Below, one piece after another: positions 9,036 through 16,136 of a stretch of DNA of 47,232 nucleotides; the stretch's first letter is position 1, and each line of letters starts with the position of its first letter. The notes under the pieces were generated by a model. That model did no database searches and was not told where the DNA came from. It saw only the letters and a list, made by a program, of their open reading frames with translations. The stretch lies in assembly GCA_964496595.1 (NCBI GenBank), contig CAZCAI010000013.1, positions 1 through 47,232 on the forward strand, read 5' to 3'. The stretch comes from JAAAOZ01 sp964496595 (lineage in GTDB: Bacteria > Chloroflexota > Anaerolineae > B4-G1 > SLSP01). Made by a program: the position numbers and the translations under genes.

Positions 9036-9959
9036 CTATTCTTCCAATCGAATGCCCGTGCGCTGCGCCAAGACGGCCAGGGAACGCGCGGCCTCTCGTA
9101 ATGCCGCTGCGAACTGGGGCGAAACTCCATCGGGCGTTAGCGGGGGTTGGCGTCCAATCTCCCCGCCGATCCGCCCCACCGCCTCCGAGAGCGCCAGGAA
9201 GTCCCCCAACGCTTGCCAATTCGTCTCGCCGTAAGGCACAGCGGGCGCTTCGAACTCGTCCCCCCATTGCGGGCCGCGCGCCCGTGAGATCGCGGGCGCG
9301 GCAGCGGCCAGGCGCGAGATCTCCGGGAACGCGGGCTGTCGCACGCCAGAAAGCGCCGCGCGAATCCGCTGCTCGATATCGCTCAGATCCTCGGCATTAC
9401 GCACGAAGTCCAATCCATCCGTCTCGATCACCAGCAGCGCCGTCGCCTCGTACGCCCCGAAGAGCTCCTCGTAGGCCTGGCGCAGCGCGCTGATGTACGC
9501 GCGATCCATCGCGCGCTCGTAGGGCCGATCCCGCATCGCGATGCGGTCCATCAACGTGGCGGTCTCCGCCCGGAGATAGACGACCAGATCCGGCGGCACG
9601 ACCTTCTCCGAAAGCACCGTGTAGAGCTTGTCGTACATCTTCAGTTCATCGCCGGCGACGTTGAGATGCGCGAAGAGTTGATCCTTGCGGAAGAAATAAT
9701 CGGCCAGCAACGCCCCTTGTTGCAACATCCCCGGTACCTTCTGCTGCTGGCGATAACGATTCAGCAGGAAGAAGAGTTGGGTCTGGAAGGCATAGCGAGC
9801 GCGGTCGCCATAGAAATCCGAAAGGAAGGGGTTTTCATCAAAGGCTTCGAGCAGTGTGTTCGCGGAGAAGCGCGATTGCAACATCCGCGCCAGCGTCGTC
9901 TTCCCCACGCCGATGACGCCCTCGAAAGCGACATACAGGTGATTGGTTGAGATATTCAC
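9036..9959 (-). CDS. Deoxynucleoside kinase with ~100-residue C-terminal extension
   Basis: GTG 9959 (VNISTNHLYVAFEG) is preferred: it directly precedes the kinase fold, although the AGGAGG site is 12 nt upstream. 307 residues. P-loop EGVIGVGKTT; family motifs ADYFFRKDQLFA and MRDRPYERAMD correspond to the DRS/LID regions. Residues ~1-205 match the 212-residue kinase at 5618-6256 in layout (ENPFLSDFYGD versus DNPYLADFYED), so the two are paralogues. The last ~100 residues (after RIRAALSG) are an additional, Ala-rich helical region that I cannot assign. The intergenic DNA upstream carries heptanucleotide repeats (9986-10020). Kinase call firm; the extension is unknown. Confidence 0.87.
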   Translation of the reverse strand: MNISTNHLYVAFEGVIGVGKTTLARMLQSRFSANTLLEAFDENPFLSDFYGDRARYAFQTQLFFLLNRYRQQQKVPGMLQQGALLADYFFRKDQLFAHLNVAGDELKMYDKLYTVLSEKVVPPDLVVYLRAETATLMDRIAMRDRPYERAMDRAYISALRQAYEELFGAYEATALLVIETDGLDFVRNAEDLSDIEQRIRAALSGVRQPAFPEISRLAAAAPAISRARGPQWGDEFEAPAVPYGETNWQALGDFLALSEAVGRIGGEIGRQPPLTPDGVSPQFAAALREAARSLAVLAQRTGIRLEE

Positions 9960-9985
9960 GCGATCTGGTTTCCTCCTACGAAACA

Positions 9986-10085
9986 GTTGAAAGTTGCAAG
10001 TTGCGAGTTGAAAGTTGTCCAAAGTCAAAGGTCAAAAAGTCTAAAGCTTTGCGTCCTTGCGCCTTTGCGTCCTTGTGTTTTTGAG
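9986..10085. repeat. Degenerate heptanucleotide tandem repeat and 16-nt repeat
   Basis: 9986-10020 is five consecutive 7-mers: GTTGAAA, GTTGCAA, GTTGCGA, GTTGAAA, GTTGTCC. From about 10048 a second simple repeat follows, TTTGCGTCCTTGCGCC then TTTGCGTCCTTGTG. The stretch fills most of the space between the BaiN-like gene stop (10153) and the kinase start (9959). It resembles the short heptanucleotide repeats known in cyanobacterial genomes. Confidence 0.75.
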
Positions 10086-10152
10086 GATACTCTCCGCAAG
10101 CGAAAAAGTCAAGAATTTAAGCGCAACGTTGTCTCAATTCAAGATGCAACGC

Positions 10153-11424
10153 TCACGAGGCCGCATCCTGGCCGGCGAGATAGCCGCCGGAGAAGGCCGC
10201 CTGGAGGTTAAAGCCGCCTGTGTCGGCGGCGAGATCCAACACCTCGCCCGCGAAGTACAAGCCCTCGATTTTGCGCGAGGCAAAGGTGATCGGGTCGATC
10301 TCTTTGAGGGCGACGCCGCCCGCCGTGACCATCCCCGATTCCAGCGGTAGCGAGCCGGTGATCTGCCAGCGGAAATCCTTCAGCAAGCGCGCGATGTGCG
10401 CCCGCTCCTCGGCGCGGATAGTGTGGATCGGACGCGAGGCCTCGACGCCGCTGAGGCGCGCCAATACGTCCGCCAATCCGGTGGGTACCCAGCTCTTGAG
10501 CAACCGCCGCAGATGGCGTTGGGAAAATTGCTCAAACTCGCGCTGGAGCCGCGCCTGCACCTGATCGTCGGTCATCCCCGGCTTGAGGTCAATCGAGAGG
10601 ATCACCTCGTTGCCCACGCGCAGCGCATCGACCACGCCCAGCGACGCGGTGAGGATCATCGGCCCGGAGACGCCAAAGTGGGTAAAGAGCATCTCGCCCG
10701 TCGGCGGCATCGGATAGGGCAGGCGTAACTCCTTGAGCTTGCCTTCCGGTTTCCGGGCATAAAAGGTACATCGCGAATTGCGCAGGCTCACACCCTGCAG
10801 CTCCTTGGCCTGCGCGCGATTCTCCACGGTGAGGGGCACGAGCGCGGGGCGCAGCGGCACGACGGTGTGGCCGATGTCCTGCGCCATTCGATAGCCGTCG
10901 CCGGTGGAGCCGGTGGCCTGCCAGGAAGCGCCGCCCGTCGTCACGATGACGGCATCCGCCGGCAAGCGCTCGCCGTTCCACAGAAAGATGCCCTTGACGA
11001 CGTCCTCTTCCACCCAGAGGCGATGCACCTCCGCCAGATAGCGAATCTCAGCGCCGTGCTGGGTCGCGTAGCGCACGAGCGCGTTGCGCACCTCGGCGGC
11101 CTCGCCCGACGTGGGGAAGATACGCCCGCCGCGCTCGACCTGCGTTTCGACGCCATAGCGCGCCAACAACGCCAACAGCTCCTCGCGGAAGAAGCGATAG
11201 TAGGCGTTGCGCAAAAATTGCCCCTGACGGCCATAATGCGCCAAGAATTTCTCTATCGGCGCGGCGTTGGAGAGATTACAGCGCTCCTTCCCGCTGACTA
11301 AGATTTTCTTCCCGGCCTCGCGCATCTTCTCGATCAACAGCACATCCGCGCCCAACTCAGCGGCCCGTCCGGCGGCCATCAAACCCGCCGCCCCGGCCCC
11401 GACGACGATCACACGCTTACCCAT
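10153..11424 (-). CDS. NAD(P)/FAD-dependent oxidoreductase, HI0933/YhiN (BaiN-like) family
   Basis: 423 residues. N-terminal dinucleotide-binding motif VVGAGAAGLMAAGRAAELG. Family signatures follow in the expected order: GKKILVSGKERCNLSN, GRIFPTSGEAAEV, TTGGASWQATGSTGDGY, TGEMLFTHFGVSGP and the C-terminal GLYFAGEVLDLAADTGGFNLQAAFSGG that closes the FAD site. Substrate is unknown; one characterised clostridial relative (BaiN) was linked to bile-acid ring reduction, but most members lack an assigned role and I do not infer it here. The start ATG overlaps the upstream cupin gene by 8 bp, giving a compact cyclase-cupin-oxidoreductase order on the minus strand. Length is typical. Confidence 0.9.
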   Translation of the reverse strand: MGKRVIVVGAGAAGLMAAGRAAELGADVLLIEKMREAGKKILVSGKERCNLSNAAPIEKFLAHYGRQGQFLRNAYYRFFREELLALLARYGVETQVERGGRIFPTSGEAAEVRNALVRYATQHGAEIRYLAEVHRLWVEEDVVKGIFLWNGERLPADAVIVTTGGASWQATGSTGDGYRMAQDIGHTVVPLRPALVPLTVENRAQAKELQGVSLRNSRCTFYARKPEGKLKELRLPYPMPPTGEMLFTHFGVSGPMILTASLGVVDALRVGNEVILSIDLKPGMTDDQVQARLQREFEQFSQRHLRRLLKSWVPTGLADVLARLSGVEASRPIHTIRAEERAHIARLLKDFRWQITGSLPLESGMVTAGGVALKEIDPITFASRKIEGLYFAGEVLDLAADTGGFNLQAAFSGGYLAGQDAAS

Positions 11425-11962
11425 ACGTCCCTCGCTCCAATCCCACCACGATCAATCGCAACGCTGCCTCCTCCAATCTATTTTCGATATGATGATACTC
11501 GCCCGCGCGGATCAAACACGCATCCCCCGGTCGCAGCGGGCGCGCGACGGTGGGGCTGCCGGGCGTAGGGCGATGATAGAGCATCCCGTCGCCCGCAACA
11601 ACGTAGTAGATGCGATCCTCGGCCTCGGCAGACGGTTGCCCCGATGTGGCCCCCGGCGCTACGCGCACATCGTGCAGGAAGGCGAAGGTCGCATCCGCCA
11701 GCAAACCTTCCTCCGTGCCGACCAGCTCGCTGAAGAGCCAGCGCACGACCGTCGCTTGCTCCTTGCCCCCTGCTCCCTGCCCCTTGTCATATCGCACCGA
11801 CTTGATGTTCAGCGCGCGTTTGTAGATCACGCCCGCGATCTGGTCGTAGGGCGCGCGGTTGATGTTGGCCCAGGCGCCCGGCTGATGAAAGTCCTCCGCC
11901 GGGATAGGGGCCGGCTCCCAGGGCTGATCGTTGCGCTCGTCGCGTCCGTCGTGATCAGTCAT
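11417..11962 (-). CDS. Cupin-domain protein
   Basis: 181 residues. The C-terminal half is a cupin barrel: EDRIYYVVAGDGMLYHRPT, then RPLRPGDACLIRAGEYHHIENR, with the His pair of motif 2 in EYHH and a partly degenerate motif 1. The N-terminal half (GAWANINRAPYDQIAGVIYKRALNIKSVRY) fits a sugar- or metal-binding cupin N-strand. Function unknown. The coding sequence contains a degenerate heptanucleotide repeat at 11756-11783, translated as Gly/Gln/Lys-rich KGQGAGGKEQA, which looks like an insertion in a surface loop between strands. The gene overlaps the downstream oxidoreductase by 8 bp and starts 3 bp after the cyclase-like gene, so the three are probably one transcript. Confidence 0.75.
   Translation of the reverse strand: MTDHDGRDERNDQPWEPAPIPAEDFHQPGAWANINRAPYDQIAGVIYKRALNIKSVRYDKGQGAGGKEQATVVRWLFSELVGTEEGLLADATFAFLHDVRVAPGATSGQPSAEAEDRIYYVVAGDGMLYHRPTPGSPTVARPLRPGDACLIRAGEYHHIENRLEEAALRLIVVGLERGTYG
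11756..11783. repeat. Heptanucleotide repeat within the cupin coding region
   Basis: On the plus strand four 7-mers follow each other: TTGCTCC, TTGCCCC, CTGCTCC, CTGCCCC. It is read in frame by the minus-strand cupin gene. The same kind of 7-nt periodicity occurs intergenically at 9986, 20531 and 20616. Confidence 0.75.
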
Positions 11963-11965
11963 AGC

Positions 11966-13276
11966 TCACCCCGCCGTATCTTGGCCCACGGATATTTGCG
12001 ACGTGGCAGCCTTGGCGATGATGTGGCGGGCCGCCTCGTAGGTGGTCGTATCGCAGAGAATCGCAGCCGGCGCGTCCAACGCCGCGCGTCGCAAGGCCGC
12101 CGCGCGCGTCGTCACGTGGCCGATCATCATATAGTCGCGGCGGCGCTCACTGCCCAGCGATCCGCAGAAGGCCTCCCCGGTCGCCACGCCGATGGCGCAA
12201 GCGAGATCTTGCTCCGCCAGCACCGCGTGGACCTTCAGCGCCGCCTGGATGCCGCGCTCTGGATCATCGCTGTGGGAGAGCGGCGGCAGCCCCATCGCCG
12301 CCGTCAGAATCACGCCTTGATCGGCGGAGCTGAGCGCGTTGACGCTGCCCGCGTATCGATAGAGCGCCATCTGCGTCGCGCGCATCGTCGCCTGGATCTG
12401 ATCCAGCGTGGCGTCGTCGTCCAGCGCCGGCAGGTGAATGGAGAGCACGGTAAGCGGTCGAATCTCCGCCGGCCAGCCCGCCGGATTCTTCTTGAGGTGG
12501 TTCAACACCGCGCCGGGGATGTAGGAGCGCAACGCCTTCTCCATTTCCAAAGTCAGGGGCAGCGGCGCCGACGTGACCGACGGCAGGGGATAGCGCACAT
12601 CATCCAGCCGAAAATCGCCCTGAGGCAGACTCTCGCCGATGCACTGGCTCGCGATCAACTCGTGAGCGCGCGCGGAGAGCCGGATCGCGCCGGGGGAGGT
12701 CTCACCGGCCAAGATACGCGCAGTTCGCACCGGCGCGCCGAGAGCCAGGATCTCCCAGCGGCCCAGCGAGCCGCCGACGCCCGCGATATGCGCCTCTCCT
12801 ACATCCACGCCCACGCTCAGCGAGAGGCGCAGGGCACTGGATGCGGGGTAGTCGTGCAGCATCCGGCGCAGAGAAAGGCCGCACTGCGCAGCGCGCCGCG
12901 CCAGCGTCGCTAACGATTTCTCGCTTCCGTCGTCCTTCTCGATGGCGGGCCAGATCGCCAGCGCGCCCTGGGCCGAGCACTTGATCACGTCGCCGCCCTG
13001 CACCTTGACGAAATCGACCAATTGGCCGAAGTAGGCGTTGAGTGTGTTCGAGAGCGAGGTCGCGGGCGCCGTCCCCTGCGCGGAGCGGCTCTCGACCAGG
13101 GCCGCGACGCCCGCGATCTCCACGTAGAGCGCAGCCGCCGGAAAGCTTTGCATCCACGGGGTCTTGGCCACATCGGGGCGCTGATGAAGGTAGCGCACCA
13201 CATACGTCGGCACGTAACTCGCCAATGATTCGAGCAGTTCCATCTCATCGCTCGTGGCTATGATGTTATTTTCCAT
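11966..13276 (-). CDS. Tandem adenylate/guanylate cyclase-like protein, catalytic residues degenerate
   Basis: 436 residues with two cyclase homology domains (about 40-240 and 255-425). Domain 1 reads YVEIAGVAALVE where active class III cyclases have FxDIxGFT, and GGDVIKCSAQGALAIW where they have KFxGDAxLA, so both metal-binding Asp positions are lost. Domain 2 shows the degenerate second-domain signature: SADQGVILTAAMGLPP, SDDPERGIQAAL, then GVATGEAFCGSLGSERRRDYMMIGHVTTRAAAL. This pair normally forms the front of large cyclase-AAA-TPR proteins; here the protein ends after domain 2. It is probably a nucleotide-binding or regulatory pseudo-cyclase. ATG 13276 has only a weak SD, so the start could lie at Met12. 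Confidence 0.78.
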   Translation of the reverse strand: MENNIIATSDEMELLESLASYVPTYVVRYLHQRPDVAKTPWMQSFPAAALYVEIAGVAALVESRSAQGTAPATSLSNTLNAYFGQLVDFVKVQGGDVIKCSAQGALAIWPAIEKDDGSEKSLATLARRAAQCGLSLRRMLHDYPASSALRLSLSVGVDVGEAHIAGVGGSLGRWEILALGAPVRTARILAGETSPGAIRLSARAHELIASQCIGESLPQGDFRLDDVRYPLPSVTSAPLPLTLEMEKALRSYIPGAVLNHLKKNPAGWPAEIRPLTVLSIHLPALDDDATLDQIQATMRATQMALYRYAGSVNALSSADQGVILTAAMGLPPLSHSDDPERGIQAALKVHAVLAEQDLACAIGVATGEAFCGSLGSERRRDYMMIGHVTTRAAALRRAALDAPAAILCDTTTYEAARHIIAKAATSQISVGQDTAG

Positions 13277-13578
13277 AGATTACTTTGTCCTTTCACTTGT
13301 TCGCAGTTTGGTGACCCATAGGTCCCTTGACCTATGGCAGGCATCCGTTGCACGATGCAATGGCGCGCCGTTGTGGTCCACGAAAAACGGTTACTGTCAC
13401 AAAGTCTTCGCCACTTGGCCCCCTTGGCTCCGAGGGGATTGTCAAATCCCCGCCTAACCGCCGGATTTAGTAATCCGGCGAGAGCCTGGCACGACATGGC
13501 GAATACTTTGAGACACAAGCAAAAACGCCACTCCGCTAGCGCTCCGAGGCTGACTACGAACTGGAAGGGGCAGAAACT
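13277..13578. repeat. Intergenic hairpin array and dispersed repeat
   Basis: No gene is credible here. Three perfect hairpins with 4-nt loops follow each other: 13316-13337 (CCATAGGTC / GACCTATGG, loop CCTT), 13434-13451 (GGGGATT / AATCCCC, loop GTCA) and 13459-13480 (CGCCGGATT / AATCCGGCG, loop TAGT). A small one, TTGCA-CGA-TGCAA, lies at 13348-13360. The flanks GCAATGGCGCGCCGTTGT (13357 on) and the segment 13526-13566 (CCACTCCGCTAGC, then GAGGCTGACTACGAACTG) recur in shortened form at 37663-37740, and the second also near 18524 and 33735. Confidence 0.8.
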
Positions 13579-14607
13579 TCAAGCGCCCAACATCCCGCCG
13601 GGGCGGCGATGGCGCACGGCTACTATTTCCGCCAGAATCGAAAGCGCGATCATCGCGGGCGCGCGACCGCCGATGTTCAAGCCGACGGGGCCGTGGATGC
13701 GGGCCAGGTCTTCCGCGGTGAAACCGGCCTCCTGCAACTGCGCGCGGCGCTCGGCCTGGGTCTTGCGGCTGCCTAAGAATCCGATGTAGAAGGCGTCGCT
13801 CTCCAGCGCCAGCGTCAGCGCGGGGAGGTCGAATTTCGGATCGTGGAAGAGCACGACGATGCCCCATCCCGGCCCGAAGTCATCCGGCGTGAAGACGTTC
13901 TGCGGCCACCCAAACGCGATCTGGGCATGGGGGAAGCGCTCCTCGCGCAAGAAAGCGCGTCGCGCGTCGCTCACGATGACCTGAAAATCCAGAACGCTCG
14001 CCATTTCCGCCAGAGAGATAGCGATGTCTGTCGCGCCGAAGATCAACAGCGTGGGCGGCGGCGGTACAACTTCTACAAAGACTTGGCCCTGCGGATAGAT
14101 GTGCTTTTTGGCATGCGGCCCCGGCCATAATTCTACCATATCCGCCACAGCCGCCGCTTCCAAGGCCGGATCGCCTAATGAGCCGTGGATTTCGCCGGAT
14201 GCGGTGCGCAGTAGATGAACGGGTGTATCCGTGCGCGTGGCGAATCCGACCGGACGCCGCGCCTCGATCTCCGTGATGAAGGTCTCGTAGATGGGCGACC
14301 AGCGCTCGACGAGCACATCGATGGCGCCGCCGCACGAGAGGCCCGCGCTCCACGCCTCCTCGTCGCTGACGCCGAAGAAGGGCCGGCGGATGAGCGCGTC
14401 CTTGTGCAGCACCGTTTCCATCTCGGCCACCGCGTCGCCATCGACGCAGCCGCTGCTCACTGAGCCAGCAACATCGCCTTCTGCCGTGATCGCCATGCGC
14501 GTGCCCGCCGGGCGCAGGGAGGAGCCGCGCGTCTCCACAATCGTCGCCAGCGCGATCTCTTTATCCGCCGCCAGCCATTCACGTAAGGTCTCGATAATAT
14601 CTCGCAT
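13579..14607 (-). CDS. XdhC/CoxI family protein (molybdenum hydroxylase accessory factor)
   Basis: 342 residues with the two-domain XdhC layout. The N-terminal XdhC_CoxI domain has ATIVETRGSSLRPAGTRM, GSVSSGCVDG and the Cys motif GLSCGG. The C-terminal Rossmann domain (~180-330) has PTLLIFGATDIAISLAEMAS, VLFHDPKFDLPAL and FYIGFLGSRKTQ. Family members sulfurate or insert the molybdenum cofactor in xanthine or CO dehydrogenase-type enzymes. No molybdenum hydroxylase gene is in the window, so its client lies elsewhere. ATG 14607 has GAGGA 7 nt upstream. It lies 11 bp after the aldo/keto reductase and is probably co-transcribed. The space to the next gene holds the hairpin array. Confidence 0.9.
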   Translation of the reverse strand: MRDIIETLREWLAADKEIALATIVETRGSSLRPAGTRMAITAEGDVAGSVSSGCVDGDAVAEMETVLHKDALIRRPFFGVSDEEAWSAGLSCGGAIDVLVERWSPIYETFITEIEARRPVGFATRTDTPVHLLRTASGEIHGSLGDPALEAAAVADMVELWPGPHAKKHIYPQGQVFVEVVPPPPTLLIFGATDIAISLAEMASVLDFQVIVSDARRAFLREERFPHAQIAFGWPQNVFTPDDFGPGWGIVVLFHDPKFDLPALTLALESDAFYIGFLGSRKTQAERRAQLQEAGFTAEDLARIHGPVGLNIGGRAPAMIALSILAEIVAVRHRRPGGMLGA

Positions 14608-14618
14608 GTTGTATTCCT

Positions 14619-15446
14619 CTATCCGATATCGCTGGGGTCCCAGCTCACGCGCAAGTTGCGATCTAACTCGTCCAGGCGGGCCATATCCTCCGGCGAGATC
14701 TCGAAGTCGAAGACATCGGCGTTCGCGCGGATGTGCGCCTCGGTGGCCGATTTGGGGATCACCACCACGCGATGTTGCAAGGCCCAGCGGATGAGGATCT
14801 GGGCCGGGGATTTACCATACTTTTCCGCGACGGCGACCAACGGCGGATCATCTATCATCCGGCCCTTGGTTAATGGGCTGTAGGCTTCCAATTGGATCTC
14901 GTGCTCGCGGCAGTAGGTCAACAGCTTCTCTTGATAGAGGTAGGGGCTGAATTCTACCTGATTGACCGCCGGCGCGACGTCGGCCCACGAGAGCAGCTCG
15001 TCCAGGTGCTGGATGGTGTAGTTGCTCACGCCGATGGCGCGGCATTGGTCGGTCGCCAGCAGGGTTTGGAGCGCGCGCCAGCTCTCATCGCGCTGCCGGC
15101 TGACGGGCCAGTGGATGAGGTAGAGATCGATGTAGCCCAGGTCTAACTTGTGCAGGCTCTCATCGAAGGCGCGCCGCGCCTGATCATAACCATGGTTGCT
15201 GTTCCAAAGCTTGGTCGTGATGAAGACTTCCTCGCGCGGCACGCCGCTCTGGCGCACCGCCTTACCGACCTCGACCTCGTTGCTGTAAAGTTTGGCCGTG
15301 TCAATGTGACGATAGCCGGCCTCCAAGGCCCAGCGCACCGCCCGGATCGTGCCCTGGCCGCTGCCCGCCTGGTAGACGCCCAAGCCGAACAGCGGCATCT
15401 CCACGCCGTTGTTCAAGGTAACGCAGCTTTCAATCGTCAAATCCAT
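14619..15446 (-). CDS. Aldo/keto reductase
   Basis: 275 residues, start ATG 15446 with AAGGAG 7 nt upstream. The catalytic tetrad is visible: Asp and Tyr in HIDTAKLYSNE, Lys in VFITTKLWN and His in YLIHWPVS. The C-terminal NADPH-binding segment reads VVIPKSATEAHIRAN. Length and motifs match the 2,5-diketo-D-gluconate reductase/prostaglandin F synthase-like AKR subgroup. It reduces carbonyls with NADPH; the physiological substrate is not deducible. It precedes xdhC by 11 bp on the same strand. Three small hairpins lie directly upstream. Confidence 0.93.
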   Translation of the reverse strand: MDLTIESCVTLNNGVEMPLFGLGVYQAGSGQGTIRAVRWALEAGYRHIDTAKLYSNEVEVGKAVRQSGVPREEVFITTKLWNSNHGYDQARRAFDESLHKLDLGYIDLYLIHWPVSRQRDESWRALQTLLATDQCRAIGVSNYTIQHLDELLSWADVAPAVNQVEFSPYLYQEKLLTYCREHEIQLEAYSPLTKGRMIDDPPLVAVAEKYGKSPAQILIRWALQHRVVVIPKSATEAHIRANADVFDFEISPEDMARLDELDRNLRVSWDPSDIG

Positions 15447-15464
15447 AGGTTATCTCCTTGTGGG

Positions 15465-15545
15465 AAAGGCTTGGATCTAGCGATCCAAGCCGAGCAGTTT
15501 GAGAAATACTCGTGCTTCGAGTGCCGAAGGGAACCTTCGCAAAGC
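15465..15545. repeat. Three consecutive short hairpins
   Basis: 15468-15491: GGCTTGGATC / GATCCAAGCC, perfect 10-bp stem, loop TAGC. 15508-15522: ACTCG / CGAGT, loop 5. 15525-15539: CGAAGG / CCTTCG, loop GAA; this last one ends in ACCTTCGCAAAG, close to the ACCTTCGCAAGG ends of the elements at 36221 and 40604. The array fills the space between the resolvase-like gene stop (15550) and the aldo/keto reductase start (15446). Confidence 0.7.
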
Positions 15546-15549
15546 GCGT

Positions 15550-16110
15550 CTATTTCGGCCCCCAGGTGTTGCTTTCGATTTGTCCATCATCGTAGACGCG
15601 CACGACCTCGAAGCGGACGCGCCCGGCCTCGATGGCGCGCGCGATTTTCATCTGGCCGGCGCTCAATGCGGCCCGGCCCTTTTTGATGTCGATGATCACG
15701 ATCTCCAACTCATCGATCTCTCCCTCACCGTCCTGGCAGGCGCTGTAGCCGTTGAAGATGACGTAATCGATGGGATCGCCTAAGAAGCGCGCATCCGCCG
15801 GCCAATAGGCGAAGCCCGGCAGCAGCGGCGCGATCTGCTCCGCCATCTTGCCCTTGAGGACGGCCCGGCTCTGGCGGACGCTCTCCTTGCGCGCGTCGGC
15901 GATCTCCGTCTCGCGCTGGGCCTCCAGGCGGTGGATGCGCTTCTCGTAAGAGTGCGCGATGCGCGCGCGCTCGGCCTCGCCCTTCGCTGCGTAGATCTCG
16001 GCGATCTCCTCGCGCAGCGTCTGGCGCATCTCCTTTTCCTGGATATGCAACACAACGTAGGCCATCAAGAGGCCCAAGCCCAGGCCGATGACAAAGAGGA
16101 CCGTTTCCAT
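15550..16110 (-). CDS. Membrane-anchored endonuclease-like protein (related to archaeal Holliday junction resolvase)
   Basis: 186 residues. An N-terminal hydrophobic segment (METVLFVIGLGLGLLMAYVVL) is followed by a charged coiled coil (~22-85) and a C-terminal nuclease-like domain: PDARFLGDPIDYVIFNGY in spirit (exact: ADARFLGDPIDYVIF), then EIVIIDIKKGRAALSAGQ and KIARAIEAGRVRFEVVRV. The Asp of PIDYVIF and D-x-K of IDIKKG match the PD-(D/E)xK core of the 'endonuclease related to archaeal Holliday junction resolvase' family. A membrane anchor ahead of a nuclease fold is characteristic of that family, whose role is not established. No SD is visible before ATG 16110. It lies 26 bp after the dihydropyrimidinase gene, likely co-transcribed. 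Confidence 0.8.
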   Translation of the reverse strand: METVLFVIGLGLGLLMAYVVLHIQEKEMRQTLREEIAEIYAAKGEAERARIAHSYEKRIHRLEAQRETEIADARKESVRQSRAVLKGKMAEQIAPLLPGFAYWPADARFLGDPIDYVIFNGYSACQDGEGEIDELEIVIIDIKKGRAALSAGQMKIARAIEAGRVRFEVVRVYDDGQIESNTWGPK

Positions 16111-16136
16111 CGCGAAAATCTATACCGCGACGTCGA

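Noticed and set aside
11267..12913. Plus-strand open frame of ~548 codons opposite the cupin and cyclase genes
   Set aside because: It is antisense to three genes with clear motifs and good start sites; its translation is Arg/His-rich with no domain, typical of GC-rich shadow frames.
13316..13480. CRISPR array
   Set aside because: The hairpins differ in sequence and spacing; there is no constant direct repeat with variable spacers, and no cas gene nearby.
13258..13518. Minus-strand 86-codon frame upstream of the cyclase-like gene
   Set aside because: It runs through the hairpin array and a repeat; no SD, no domain.
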